A DNA stretch of 64,000 nt from Gammaproteobacteria bacterium (GCA_018820765.1 JAHJNN010000001.1:62001-126000), one strand, 5' to 3'. Shown: positions 48,891 through 58,392, counted from the first letter of the stretch. Program-made: numbers and translations. Notes: a model not told the origin generated them from the sequence alone.

Positions 48891-49556
48891 TCAATGACGC
48901 AGGGAAATCACCGGCCAGCCCCGGGCCTCGGCATGGGCGCGCAGGGTGGGGTCGGGATCGACGGCAACCGGATGCTGGACTTTCTCCAGCAGCGGCAGGT
49001 CGTTGTGTGAGTCGCTGTAGAACCAGCTGGTGTCGAGGCAGTCGAGCCGGGTGCCATGGGCTTCGAGGAAGTGTTCGATGCGCGCGACCTTGCCTTCGCG
49101 GAAGCAGGGCGTGCCGGCGACCTCGCCGGTGAAGCGGCCGTCGATTTCCTCGGGATCGGTGGCGATCAGGTGGGGAATGCCGAATTCCTTCGCGATCAGG
49201 CCGGTGACGAAGCTGTTGGTGGCGGTGATGACGGCGACCAGATCGGCCTCGTCCAGGTGTTTGTCGACGAGGTCGCGCGCGGCCTGGGTGATCATCGGCC
49301 TGACGCGCGTTTCCATGTATTCGGCACGCCAGGCGTCGAGCTGCTCGCGCGTGTGGGTGGCGAGCGGGCGCAGGGCAAACGCGAGGAAGGCGTAGATGTC
49401 GAGTTCCCCGGCCTTGTAGTCCTCGTAGAACGCGCGGTTCTTGGCTTCGTAGTGGGGGCCGTCGACCGCGCCCTTGGCGATGAGGAACTGCCCCCATTCG
49501 TAGTCGGAGTCGCCGGCGAGCAGGGTGTTGTCGAGATCGAAGAGGACGAGGTTCAT
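48891..49556 (-). CDS. HAD-IB family phosphatase (SerB-like)
   Basis: 221 aa from ATG 49556; the track starts at a GTG four codons earlier. HAD motifs: LVLFDLDNTLLAGDSDYEW (DxDxT nucleophile), VITATNSFVT, and YSDSHNDLPLLE. A C1 cap resembling phosphoserine-phosphatase relatives is present. The substrate cannot be told from sequence; similar genes are annotated as histidinol-phosphatase or phosphoserine phosphatase-like. Confidence 0.88.
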   Translation of the reverse strand: MNLVLFDLDNTLLAGDSDYEWGQFLIAKGAVDGPHYEAKNRAFYEDYKAGELDIYAFLAFALRPLATHTREQLDAWRAEYMETRVRPMITQAARDLVDKHLDEADLVAVITATNSFVTGLIAKEFGIPHLIATDPEEIDGRFTGEVAGTPCFREGKVARIEHFLEAHGTRLDCLDTSWFYSDSHNDLPLLEKVQHPVAVDPDPTLRAHAEARGWPVISLRH

Positions 49557-49593
49557 ATCGAGGTACACGTTACAGGATTCAAGTTACAAAATT

Positions 49594-50268
49594 TCAGTGA
49601 CGCGGCCCCTGGCCGCGGTCGAGCCAGAATTCGCGCAGTTCGTAGGCGCCCCACAGGGCGAGGGCGAGGTGATCTTCGCGGCGGATGGCGCGCTCCTCGG
49701 GGCTGAGCTCGTCGAGCGGCGCGGCCAGCACATAGAAGGGATCGAGCACTTCGTCGACGAAGGCTTCGTCCTTGCTGTCCGCGGGGAGTTCCCAGTCGTC
49801 TTCCCAGTGCTCCACCGCCAGCAGAAAACCACCGGCCCACAGCTGGGCGTAGGGCGGGATGCCGGCGTCCCTCAGTTGCTTGGCTTCGGCCGAGGGCAGT
49901 TCGGCCAAAAGGCCGATCCAGTCCATGACCAGCGGCGACAGGGCCTTGGGGTCGGCCAGGTTCTCGATCGGCGCCGCGAGCGCGCGGCTGATCTCGTTGC
50001 GGCGGCGCTCGAACAGCGCCAGAAAGCGGGCTTCGTCGGCCGCGTCCTCGAACACCGTGGCCAGGCCGTCGGCGCTGTCGAGCAGCACCGGGAAATACTC
50101 CGCTGGCGGAATGGCGCGCGGGCTGCACACCAGCGCGGTCAGAAAGCCGTCGAGGCCCTCCAGCGAGACCGGCACGTCGGTGCGCTCGTCGATCAGATCG
50201 ACCAGATCGGCCAGATCGTCGATCTCCTCGTCTCTGAGCGGGGCGTGGGGGGATTTGGGTGCGGACAT
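49594..50268 (-). CDS. UPF0149 (YecA/YgfB) family protein
   Basis: 224 aa from ATG 50268; upstream residues in the track overlap the divergent gene. SLEGLDGFLTALVCSPRAIPPAEYFPVLL is the family signature, with WAGGFLLAVEHWED further on. The C-terminal metal-binding SEC-C motif found in some YecA proteins is absent. Function unknown. Confidence 0.87.
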   Translation of the reverse strand: MSAPKSPHAPLRDEEIDDLADLVDLIDERTDVPVSLEGLDGFLTALVCSPRAIPPAEYFPVLLDSADGLATVFEDAADEARFLALFERRRNEISRALAAPIENLADPKALSPLVMDWIGLLAELPSAEAKQLRDAGIPPYAQLWAGGFLLAVEHWEDDWELPADSKDEAFVDEVLDPFYVLAAPLDELSPEERAIRREDHLALALWGAYELREFWLDRGQGPRH

Positions 50269-50329
50269 GGCGTGGGCTCGCATACTTTCGATTAAGGGTG
50301 CGGACCGGCGCATCGCGTAAAATCCGCCC

Positions 50330-51013
50330 ATGAATTTTACCGCGCCGGGGCTGACCGCATCACTGTTGCCCGAATCCTTTTATCTGATCGGCTGGCTGGG
50401 GCTGGCCTTCCTGGCTTGGCGCTGGCTGATGTCGGGCGACTGGCGCCGCCTGGCCGAACCCTCGAAGCTGAACCTGTTCCTCGGCGCCACCGTGGCACTG
50501 CTCGCGCTGTGGCAGATCCGCACCGGCATCAAGCCGGGGCTGACCTTCCACTTTTACGGCATCGCGGCGCTGACGCTGATGTTCGGCTTCTGGCGCGCCA
50601 GCTTTGCCGGCACCCTGATCCTGCTGGCGAACGCGGCCTTCGGGCGCGGCAGCTGGAACGCGCTGGGGTTCGATGCGCTGCTGGTGGCGGCGCTGCCGGC
50701 GGCGGTGAGCTGGGGCGTGTTCCGCCTGCTGGACCGCCATCTGCCGAATCATTTCTTCGTCTACGTGCTGGGCAACGGCTTTTTCGGCGCGGCGCTCTCG
50801 GTGGCGGCGGTCGGCCTGGCCACCACCGCGCTGATGACCCTCGCCGGCGCCTACCCGCTCGATTATCTGCTGACGCACTACACGCCGTACGCCGCCCTGC
50901 TGATCAGCTGGGCCGAAGCCTTTTCCACCGGCATGGCGATCACCGTGATGGCGGTGTACCGCCCAGCTTGGCTGGAAACCTTCGATGACGCCAAATACCT
51001 TCAGAACAAGTAG
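50330..51013 (+). CDS. Membrane protein resembling energy-coupling-factor/CbiM-type permeases
   Basis: 227 aa with six or seven hydrophobic helices. GMAITVMAVYRPAWLETFDD and TLMFGFWRASFAGTLILLANAAFGRGSW suggest the S-component/CbiM-like permease group, but no ECF ATPase is nearby, so the call is tentative. The hrpA start lies inside its 3' end (29-base overlap). Confidence 0.6.
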   Translation: MNFTAPGLTASLLPESFYLIGWLGLAFLAWRWLMSGDWRRLAEPSKLNLFLGATVALLALWQIRTGIKPGLTFHFYGIAALTLMFGFWRASFAGTLILLANAAFGRGSWNALGFDALLVAALPAAVSWGVFRLLDRHLPNHFFVYVLGNGFFGAALSVAAVGLATTALMTLAGAYPLDYLLTHYTPYAALLISWAEAFSTGMAITVMAVYRPAWLETFDDAKYLQNK

Positions 51014-54000
51014 TCCCTTGCATATCACCTATCCCGACCTGCCGGTCGCCGCGCGCCGCGACGACATCCTTGCCGCGCTTCAAGCCAACCGCGTGCTCAT
51101 CCTGTGCGGCGAGACCGGCTCGGGCAAGACCACGCAGATTCCCAAGATGTGCCTGGAGGCACGATTTGGGTCAGAGGCGGCTCGTCCGGGGAAGCTCATC
51201 GGCTGCACCCAGCCGCGCCGCATCGCCGCGCGCTCGGTGGCGGCGCGCATCGCGCAGGAGCTCGGCGGCGAGCTGGGCGGCATCGTCGGCTACAAGGTGC
51301 GCTTCACCGACAAGGTGCGCCATGACACCGCAATCAAGGTGATGACCGACGGCATCCTGCTGGCCGAGAGCCAGGGCGATCCGCTATTGAGCCGCTACGA
51401 CACCATCATCATCGACGAGGCGCACGAGCGCAGCCTCAACATCGATTTCCTGCTGGGTTATCTGAAAACCCTGGTGGAAAAGCGCAGCGACCTGCGCGTG
51501 GTCATCACCTCCGCCACCATCGACGCCGAGCGTTTTTCCAAGCACTTCAACGACGCGCCGGTGATCGAGGTGTCGGGACGCACCTACCCGGTGGAAATCC
51601 GCTGGCGGCCGATCGAGCGCGAGGAATCCCCCTCTCCCCAACCCTCCCCCCGTAGCGGGGGAGGGAGCAAACGTGATGCCCAAAGCGATATAACGGCCAT
51701 CCTCGACGCCACCGACGAACTGGCGCGCCTGGGTCCCGGCGACATCCTAGTGTTCCTGCCGGGCGAGCGCGAAATCCGCGACACCGCCGAGGCGCTGCGC
51801 AAACACCACCCGCCCGGCACCGAAATCCTGCCGCTGTTCTCCCGCCTGTCGGTCGCCGAGCAGGACGCGATCTTCAAGCCGACGAACGCGCTGCGACGCA
51901 TCGTGCTCGCCACCAACGTGGCGGAAACCTCGCTCACCGTGCCCGGCATCCGCTATGTGATCGACCCCGGCACCGCGCGGGTGAAGCGCTATTCGGCGCG
52001 CAACAAGGTCGAACAGCTGCTGATCGAGAAGGTGTCGCAGGCCTCGGCCAACCAGCGCGCCGGACGCTGTGGGCGGGTCGCGGACGGCGTCTGCATCCGC
52101 CTCTACGACGAGGCCGATTTCGGCAACCGCCCGCGCTTCACCGACCCCGAGCTGCTGCGCTCGTCTCTGGCCGGCGTCATCCTGCGCATGAAGTCGCTGG
52201 GCCTGGGCGACGTGGTGGGCTTTCCCTTCATCGACCCACCGAGTTCGCGTCTGGTGACCGACGGCTACCAGTTGCTGGCCGAACTGCACGCGCTGGATGA
52301 GCAGGGGCAGCTGACCAAGATCGGCACCAAACTTGCCAAGCTGCCGCTCGATCCGCGCATTGCTCGTATGTTATTGGCGGCGGAACAGCAGCGCTGCGTC
52401 AACGAGGTGTTGATCATCGCCAGCGCGCTGTCGGTGCAGGACCCGCGCGACCGTCCTATGGAGCGCGCGCAGGCGGCCGACGAGAAGCACAAGCTGTTCG
52501 CCGACGAGCGTTCCGACTTCATGGGCTGGCTGAAGCTGTGGCGCTGGTACGAGGAGCAGGTGCAGCACAAGAAAACCAACCGCCAGCTGCAGACGCTGTT
52601 GCAGGACCATTTCCTGTCGCCGCGGCGGATGCGCGAATGGCGCGACATCCACGGTCAGCTGCACGCGCAGGTCACCGAACTCGGCTTGCGCGAGAACGAG
52701 AAGGACGCCGGCTACGACACGATCCATCAAGCGCTCTTGACCGGTCTTTTGGGCAACATCGGGTTCAAGTCCGACGACGCCAAAGGCCGGCCCAAGCCGG
52801 GCGAAGGCAACTATCAGGGCGCGCGCGGCATCAAGCTGTCGATCCACCCCGGCTCGGCGCTGGCGAAGAAGGGACCGAAGTGGATCATGGCGGCCGAGTT
52901 GACCGATACCGGGCGGCTGCTCGCGCGCACCGTCGCCGAGGTGCGCCCGGAATGGATCGAGGCCGCGGGGCGTCATTTATTGACGCGCATGTTCATCGAG
53001 CCGCACTGGGAACAGGACGGTGCGCGCGTGGTGGCGTTCGAGCGCGTGAGCCTGTACGGCATCACCCTGGTGCCGCGGCGCAAGATCCACTACGGCCCGA
53101 TCGACCCGGTGCTGTCGCGCGAGCTGTTCATCCGCGGCGCGCTGGTGGCCGGCGAATACGACACGAAAGCGCCGTGGTTCGCGCACAACCGTGCGCTGAT
53201 CAAGGAAATCGAAGACCTCGAACACAAGGCGCGCAAATCCGGCGTGTGGCTGGACGAGGAACGCATCTTCCGCGTGTTCGACGCGCGCATTCCGGCCGAG
53301 CTCCACAACGGCGCGGCCTTCGAACAATGGCGCGCGGAAGCCGAAGCCGGCAACCCCAAAATCCTGTTCCTGCAGCGCGAGGACATCCTCGGCGAAGGAC
53401 TCGGCGCCGACCACACGCTGTTTCCCGAGACCATGCCGGTCGACGGCGTGGCGTGCAAGCTCAAGTATCGCTTCGAGCCCGGCCACGTGCTCGACGGCGT
53501 GACGGTGCACCTGCCGCTGTACCTGCTCAACCGCATCGAGCCGGCGCAGGTCGACTGGCTGGTGCCCGGCCTCATCCGCGAAAAGCTCACCCTGCTCTTG
53601 AAGTCGCTGCCCAAGGACCGCCGCCGTCCGCTGATTCCGCTGCCCGACACGGTGACGGCGTTTCTCTCGGTGGCGAAGCCGGGCGAGCAGACACTGACCG
53701 CGGCGCTGGCCGCCTACATCCGCAAGAAGACCGGCACCGACACCCATCCAGACGAGTGGAAGGGCGAGCTGCCGGCACACCTGCACATGAACCTCAGCGT
53801 GATCGACGACAGCGGGCAGGAGCTTGCCAGCGGACGCGATCTTGTTGCGCTGCGCCAGCAGCTGGGCGGCGCGGCGCGCATCACCTACGGCGGCGGCGCC
53901 GAGGACAGCGAGTTTGAGCGTACCGGCCTTGTCGAATGGAATTTCGGCGACCTGCCGGAACAGGTGAAATTCAAGCGCGGCGGGCGCGAGCTGATCGGCT

Positions 54001-54782
54001 ATCCGGCGCTGGTCGACAACGGCGAGAGCGTCGATCTGCGCCTGCTCGACGCCGCCGACGTGGCGGAGGCCGAGACCCGCCGCGGCGTGGTGCGCCTGCT
54101 GCGCATCGCGCTCGTCGCGCAGTTCAAGCAGCTCGACAAGGACCTGTCGCGCGAAACCGCGCTGGCAATGAAATACCGTGTGTTCGGCAGCGCCGAACAG
54201 CTGCGCGCGGCGCTGATCGATGCCATCGCCACGCGTGCGCTGCTGGGCGACGACGACACGCCGCGCGACGCAAAAACATTCGGAAAGCAGAAGGAGCGCG
54301 CCAAGCCCAGAATCACCGTGGTGAAGCAGGCGCTCCTGCGCGACGCGGCGGAGATTCTCGACCTGCACGCGCAGGTGGCGGCGCGCCTTGCCGCCAAGCC
54401 GCAGTTCACCGCCGCGATGCGCGACGAAACCGCGCACCTCGCCGCGCTGGTACCGGCCGACTTCATCACTGCCACGCCGTGGACGCACCTGAAAGACCTG
54501 CCGCGTTATTTGAGGGGCATCCTCAAGCGGCTGGAGAAGCTGCCCGCGTCCGAGCAGCGCGACTCGCGCGGCATGGCCGGCGTGCTGACGCTACAGAACA
54601 AGGTCCTGGCGCGGCGCGCGCAGGTGAAGGGCGCGGTGTCCGCGGTGCTCGACGATTTCCGCTGGCAGCTGGAGGAACTGCGGATTTCGCTCTTCGCCCA
54701 GGAACTCAAGACGCCGTTCCCGGTGTCGGTCAAACGGCTCGACAAGCTGTGGGACGAGCTTGCCAGACAGCCCCTGAATTGA
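50985..54782 (+). CDS. hrpA: ATP-dependent RNA helicase HrpA
   Basis: 1265 aa, full length. Walker A LCGETGSGKTTQIPK, DEAH box IIIDEAHERS, QRAGRCGRVADGVCIRLY, the OB/HrpA-specific region and the C-terminal DUF3418 domain. It unwinds RNA and rescues stalled ribosomes. About residues 215-235 (EESPSPQPSPRSGGG) are encoded by a C-rich dispersed repeat inserted in frame between helicase segments; it adds a disordered Ser/Pro loop without breaking the frame. Confidence 0.96.
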   Translation: MTPNTFRTSSPLHITYPDLPVAARRDDILAALQANRVLILCGETGSGKTTQIPKMCLEARFGSEAARPGKLIGCTQPRRIAARSVAARIAQELGGELGGIVGYKVRFTDKVRHDTAIKVMTDGILLAESQGDPLLSRYDTIIIDEAHERSLNIDFLLGYLKTLVEKRSDLRVVITSATIDAERFSKHFNDAPVIEVSGRTYPVEIRWRPIEREESPSPQPSPRSGGGSKRDAQSDITAILDATDELARLGPGDILVFLPGEREIRDTAEALRKHHPPGTEILPLFSRLSVAEQDAIFKPTNALRRIVLATNVAETSLTVPGIRYVIDPGTARVKRYSARNKVEQLLIEKVSQASANQRAGRCGRVADGVCIRLYDEADFGNRPRFTDPELLRSSLAGVILRMKSLGLGDVVGFPFIDPPSSRLVTDGYQLLAELHALDEQGQLTKIGTKLAKLPLDPRIARMLLAAEQQRCVNEVLIIASALSVQDPRDRPMERAQAADEKHKLFADERSDFMGWLKLWRWYEEQVQHKKTNRQLQTLLQDHFLSPRRMREWRDIHGQLHAQVTELGLRENEKDAGYDTIHQALLTGLLGNIGFKSDDAKGRPKPGEGNYQGARGIKLSIHPGSALAKKGPKWIMAAELTDTGRLLARTVAEVRPEWIEAAGRHLLTRMFIEPHWEQDGARVVAFERVSLYGITLVPRRKIHYGPIDPVLSRELFIRGALVAGEYDTKAPWFAHNRALIKEIEDLEHKARKSGVWLDEERIFRVFDARIPAELHNGAAFEQWRAEAEAGNPKILFLQREDILGEGLGADHTLFPETMPVDGVACKLKYRFEPGHVLDGVTVHLPLYLLNRIEPAQVDWLVPGLIREKLTLLLKSLPKDRRRPLIPLPDTVTAFLSVAKPGEQTLTAALAAYIRKKTGTDTHPDEWKGELPAHLHMNLSVIDDSGQELASGRDLVALRQQLGGAARITYGGGAEDSEFERTGLVEWNFGDLPEQVKFKRGGRELIGYPALVDNGESVDLRLLDAADVAEAETRRGVVRLLRIALVAQFKQLDKDLSRETALAMKYRVFGSAEQLRAALIDAIATRALLGDDDTPRDAKTFGKQKERAKPRITVVKQALLRDAAEILDLHAQVAARLAAKPQFTAAMRDETAHLAALVPADFITATPWTHLKDLPRYLRGILKRLEKLPASEQRDSRGMAGVLTLQNKVLARRAQVKGAVSAVLDDFRWQLEELRISLFAQELKTPFPVSVKRLDKLWDELARQPLN
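51629..51675. repeat. Dispersed C-rich repeat, copy 3, inside hrpA
   Basis: CCCTCTCCCCAACCCTCCCC followed by a GTAGCGGGGGAGGGAGCAAACG hairpin half. Same family as 16003-16049, and in the same orientation. It reads through in frame as SPSPQPSPRSGGG. Confidence 0.8.
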
Positions 54783-54787
54783 GTAGG

Positions 54788-54972
54788 GTTGGAACCCGGA
54801 TAATTCATTAGGGTGCGAGATGATGGCGAGCGGATTTGCGAGGCAGTTTTGTTGCTTGGGAGAAGTCCATGGTCGTTCCATGGACGCCGAGCAAGCGGCG
54901 AAAATGACCGCAAAGCCGCCGCCAGCACTCGCACAGGCGCGCAGCGCCGCCTAATGGATTACCCGGGTTCAA
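54788..54972. repeat. Large imperfect palindrome between hrpA and the phosphatidyltransferase gene
   Basis: The ends GGAACCCGGATAATTCATTAG and CTAATGGATTACCCGGGTTC are inverted repeats. Complementarity continues inward with interruptions, and the centre is GTCCATGG-TCGTT-CCATGGAC (54865-54885). At 185 bases with no ORF it looks like a MITE or dispersed repeat. It abuts the next start codon. Confidence 0.8.
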
Positions 54973-54973
54973 T

Positions 54974-55555
54974 ATGAGCGAGCGCGTCTTCAATCTGCCG
55001 AACGTCATTTCCCTGCTGCGGGTCGCGGCGGTGCCGGTCGTCGCCTGGCTGATCCTGCAGCAGCGCTGGGAGGCGGCCTGCTGGCTGTTCCTCGCCGCCG
55101 CGGTGTCGGACGGCATCGACGGCCTGCTGGCGCGCTGGCTGAATCAGCTGACGCAACTGGGCGCCGCGCTCGACACCGTCGCCGACAAGGCCCTGGGCTT
55201 GGTGACGCTGGTGATGCTGACGCAGGCGCACGCGATCCCGCTGTGGGTGACGCTGGCGATCCTGCTGCGCGACAGCGTCATTGTGCTGGGTGCGCTGAGC
55301 TACCGCGGGCTGGCCGGGCATCTGGAAATTCATCCCACCTGGCTCGGCAAGACGCACATGTTTGCCGAGTTCACCCTGCTGGCGCTGGTGCTGGGCGGGC
55401 TCGCCGGGCTGCTGGCGCTGGACGACTGGCGGCAGCCCCTGTTCGTGACGGTGTTCGCCATCGCCGTGGTGTCCGGCGTGCAGTACGTGTGGATCTGGGG
55501 CGCCAAGGCCCGGCGCGAGCGGGCCGACCCGAGCCGCTCGGACGCGCTTCACTGA
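54974..55555 (+). CDS. CDP-alcohol phosphatidyltransferase family protein
   Basis: 193 aa, five or six helices. DGIDGLLARWLNQLTQLGAALDTVADK contains the complete DG-x2-AR-x8-G-x3-D-x3-D motif of the family. It is probably PgsA-like or a cardiolipin-type synthase making phosphatidylglycerol-type lipids. A canonical PgsA is usually somewhat different at the C-terminus, so I do not assign a symbol. Its upstream ribosome site is inside a palindrome arm. Confidence 0.9.
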   Translation: MSERVFNLPNVISLLRVAAVPVVAWLILQQRWEAACWLFLAAAVSDGIDGLLARWLNQLTQLGAALDTVADKALGLVTLVMLTQAHAIPLWVTLAILLRDSVIVLGALSYRGLAGHLEIHPTWLGKTHMFAEFTLLALVLGGLAGLLALDDWRQPLFVTVFAIAVVSGVQYVWIWGAKARRERADPSRSDALH

Positions 55556-56763
55556 AACGGCAGGTGTTGCTGGCGCGCTGATTCGCAGCCGGTTTTGACC
55601 CGGTACATGGCGGCGTCGGCGGCTCGAATCAGGGCATCCTCGTCGGTGCCGTCGTTGGGGTACAGCGCATGGCCGACGCTCGCCTCGATTTTTACGTTGA
55701 ATCCGTAGAATTTCGTGTCCGCATTGACCGCCTGCTCGATCTTGTGGGCGGCGGCGAGGCAGTCCTCACGCCCTTGCACTTCTTCCAGCAGCACCACGAA
55801 CTCGTCGCCGCCCAGACGCGCCGCCGAATCGGAGTCGCGAATGCTGGAGGTCAGCCGTTTCGCCACCTCGGTCAGCACGGCGTCGCCGACATGGTGGCCA
55901 TGGCGGTCGTTGATGTCCTTGAAGCGATCCAGGTCCACATACAGGACGCCCACCTTGCCGCCGTAGCGATGGGCGTGGCGGACCGCCTGATGCAGGCGGT
56001 CGTAAAACAGCCGCCGGTTGGCCAGGCCGGTGAGCGGATCATGCGTGGCTTCTTCGCGCAGCGCCGCGCGCGAGCGTTCGAGTTCCCCCATCTGCTCCAG
56101 GATCAGCTGTGACCTCAGCCTCGCTTTGCGCAGCGTGCGCCAGGCGATCAGCAGTGCCAGGGCAATCGCTGCGATGCTGAATGCCAGCGTGTATGAAAAG
56201 GTGCGCCGGTAAGACTGCTTCACCCGTTGCAGGGCGTTCAGGTTGGCCTGCTGATACAGCGCGCGCATGTCGGCCAGTTGCTGGTTGAAAGCCTCCTTGT
56301 TGGGGATGGCTTGCTGACGCAATACCCGGTAGGCGTCGGGACCGCGGTCCGCGTTGATCAGGTCGACTACCTGTTCCTGGATCGCTTCGATTTCGTTGAC
56401 CAGGCGGGTCTGGGCATCGAAGCTGCGTTGCTCGTCCGGGGTAAACCCCATCTGGCGCAGGGCGTTGCGCCCGCTCCCGACCAGGAAACCTGCGCGGTTG
56501 AACTCCATGAAATAGGCATCGCGCTCGAACGGATCCCCGGCCAGCACCATGCGGAACAGGCTGTCGGTGCGGAGGTGCGAAGCCACCTGGGTTTGCGTGA
56601 TGAGGTCGATCTTGCGGTTGTGGGTTTCGACCACCGTGGTCATCTGGGTGTTCAAGGCTCGCAGTTGCAGCAGGCTGTTCAATACTAGCCCGCAAATCAG
56701 GGCGATCAGCACGACGAAGGCCATGCTGATGGTGAGAGAGATTCCACGCTGCTGTAGTGGCAT
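55549..56763 (-). CDS. Membrane-bound GGDEF diguanylate cyclase
   Basis: 404 aa. Helix 1 (ISLTISMAFVVLIALICGLVL), a helical periplasmic sensor of about 155 residues of four-helix-bundle appearance, helix 2 (TLAFSIAAIALALLIAW), then a GGDEF domain with intact ARLGGDEFVVLLEE and an RDSD inhibitory motif five residues before it. It should make cyclic-di-GMP. Its end overlaps the convergent phosphatidyltransferase gene by seven bases. Confidence 0.93.
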   Translation of the reverse strand: MPLQQRGISLTISMAFVVLIALICGLVLNSLLQLRALNTQMTTVVETHNRKIDLITQTQVASHLRTDSLFRMVLAGDPFERDAYFMEFNRAGFLVGSGRNALRQMGFTPDEQRSFDAQTRLVNEIEAIQEQVVDLINADRGPDAYRVLRQQAIPNKEAFNQQLADMRALYQQANLNALQRVKQSYRRTFSYTLAFSIAAIALALLIAWRTLRKARLRSQLILEQMGELERSRAALREEATHDPLTGLANRRLFYDRLHQAVRHAHRYGGKVGVLYVDLDRFKDINDRHGHHVGDAVLTEVAKRLTSSIRDSDSAARLGGDEFVVLLEEVQGREDCLAAAHKIEQAVNADTKFYGFNVKIEASVGHALYPNDGTDEDALIRAADAAMYRVKTGCESARQQHLPFQ

Positions 56764-56801
56764 GAGCGCTTTTGATCAGGTCATATTCTGTATGTAGTCC
56801 A

Positions 56802-57341
56802 TTATTGGCCGGCTCGCAGGGACCGCAGGGCGCCGGCCACCTCCTGCGCGTGGCGCGCCGGGTCGACCTTGTCGAAACGCGCGGCAATGCGGCCGTCCGG
56901 CGCGATGATGAAGGTATGGCGGCGCGCAAACCGCGCAACCCCCAGATTCAACAGGCTGCCGTAGGCCGCCGCCGCCTTGCCGCCGGGGTCCGACAGCAGC
57001 GGAAACGGCAATGTATATTTGCGGGCGAAATCGGCATGCGATTCCGTGTCGTCGACACTGACCCCCGCCACCGCCGCACCGAGGTCGCCCAGCAGTCCGA
57101 TGTCGTCGCGGAAACGGCAGGCTTCCCGGGCGCAACCCGGCGTGTCGTCCCTGGGGTAGAAGTACAGCACCAGCCAGCGCCCGGCGTAATCGCCCAGGCG
57201 ATGAATCCGGCCGTTCTGGTCCGCCAGTTCAAACTCCGGTGCGGCGCTTCCCTCCGGCCGTTGCGCGCCCGGCCGCAGCATCCACAGGACCGCACTTGCC
57301 ACCAGCAGCAGCCCCGCCACTCCGCCCAGTATCAGTTTCAT
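56802..57341 (-). CDS. Membrane-anchored peroxiredoxin (BCP/PrxQ type)
   Basis: 179 aa. An N-terminal helix (LILGGVAGLLLVASAVLW) anchors the protein or exports it. The peroxiredoxin motif YFYPRDDTPGCAREACRFRDD has the peroxidatic cysteine and a second cysteine five residues later, as in PrxQ. It would reduce peroxides on the periplasmic side, which is unusual because most BCPs are cytoplasmic. Confidence 0.9.
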   Translation of the reverse strand: MKLILGGVAGLLLVASAVLWMLRPGAQRPEGSAAPEFELADQNGRIHRLGDYAGRWLVLYFYPRDDTPGCAREACRFRDDIGLLGDLGAAVAGVSVDDTESHADFARKYTLPFPLLSDPGGKAAAAYGSLLNLGVARFARRHTFIIAPDGRIAARFDKVDPARHAQEVAGALRSLRAGQ

Positions 57342-57402
57342 AGACTCTCCTCTCGCGCATCATAGCGGCCCCGGCGCGGCTCGGTAATCCATGCGGGATT
57401 CG

Positions 57403-57408
57403 GTACAA
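57403..57408 (+). promoter_or_regulatory. Possible -10 of the tRNA-Arg promoter
   Basis: TACAAT lies about ten bases before the tRNA, the expected position of a -10 box. The -35 is not clear. Confidence 0.4.
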
Positions 57409-57418
57409 TGCGCGCCAC

Positions 57419-57494
57419 GCCCCGGTAGCTCAGTGGATAGAGCAACCCCCTCCTAAGGGGTAGGTCGGACGTTCGATTCGTCTTCGGGGCGCCA
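57419..57494 (+). tRNA. tRNA-Arg (anticodon CCT)
   Basis: 76 bases with an encoded CCA. Acceptor GCCCCGG pairs with TCGGGGC (one G-T pair). The D arm has GCTC/GAGC. Anticodon stem ACCCC/GGGGT encloses loop CTCCTAA, giving anticodon CCT, which reads AGG. The T arm has GTTCGATTC. It is bordered on the right by a lower-GC patch. Confidence 0.97.
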
Positions 57495-57591
57495 GTAAAC
57501 ACAAGGGATACAAGGGGTTTTGCCGGTTCCCGCTGCGGGCTCGTCAGATTTGAAAAATCGCTAAAAAATCGCGCGGCGTTGAGGAGGTCAT

Positions 57592-58392
57592 ATGGAACGT
57601 GTCCCGCCATTTAACGCTCAGGAACTTGCCTCGCTTGCCAAGGCACTTGGAAACACTGCCGACGGTTTGACCGGCCCGCAGATCGAACACCTCTTGGCGC
57701 AGTGTGGTATTCCAGATGTGCATCCAGAATTGACCAAGTGGAAAAGGCTATACAACGCCTTTGCTGCATTTCAGAACAAAAAAGATTTTGGCAATCACGT
57801 TGTGGTTTTCATCAAACGGGCGATGGCCCCCGTCCAATTCACTGACGATCCTGCGCGCTTCGATAGATGGAGAGATCGACTCAATCCAATTCTTGCGTTC
57901 TCAAGCATGTCAGTCGGTAACGATGGGCAAGTTCGATGGGTCAAGCCAGCGTCAAATCTCGATGAAGCTATTGCACGCGCAAACCGATTGCAGCACCTTC
58001 TTGAAAATCGCGGTGTACACGCCGATGTATTGACGTACTGCAAGGCAGAGTGGCTTCAGGAAAATTACTTTCACGCCGTATTTGAGGCAACCAAGAGCAT
58101 TGCCGGAAAAATACGCGCACTTACTGGACACCCTGGAGATGGTGCCCCATTGATACAAGCAACTCTCGGTGGCGAGAATCCACAGCTTGCGATCAATGCC
58201 TTGAAAACAGCAAGCGACAGGAGCGAACAGTCTGGTTTTGTAAACTTACTCATTGGTATATTTGGCACCGTTCGCAATCCATTGGCACACAATCCTAAGA
58301 TAGATTGGGCCATGAACGAGCAAGATGCTTTGGACATCCTAACGCTTGTGTCGCTGGTGCATCGTAAGCTCGATCAATGCATCCGACCATAA
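57592..58392 (+). CDS. TIGR02391-like (Ymh) protein with HEPN-type motif
   Basis: 266 aa, preceded by a strong GAGGAGG ribosome site. The N-terminal half has no clear domain. The C-terminal region (LIQATLGGENPQLAINALKTASDRSEQSGFVNLLIGIFGTVRNPLAHNPK) is the TIGR02391/Ymh domain, and RNPLAH fits the R-x4-H RNase motif of HEPN proteins. Such genes are frequent in mobile and defence regions. Codon use and AT-richness differ from housekeeping neighbours, and the gene starts 97 bases after a tRNA. Confidence 0.8.
   Translation: MERVPPFNAQELASLAKALGNTADGLTGPQIEHLLAQCGIPDVHPELTKWKRLYNAFAAFQNKKDFGNHVVVFIKRAMAPVQFTDDPARFDRWRDRLNPILAFSSMSVGNDGQVRWVKPASNLDEAIARANRLQHLLENRGVHADVLTYCKAEWLQENYFHAVFEATKSIAGKIRALTGHPGDGAPLIQATLGGENPQLAINALKTASDRSEQSGFVNLLIGIFGTVRNPLAHNPKIDWAMNEQDALDILTLVSLVHRKLDQCIRP

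Noticed and set aside
52977-54488. 503-aa minus ORF inside hrpA
   Set aside because: Antisense to hrpA, no homology, no ribosome site.
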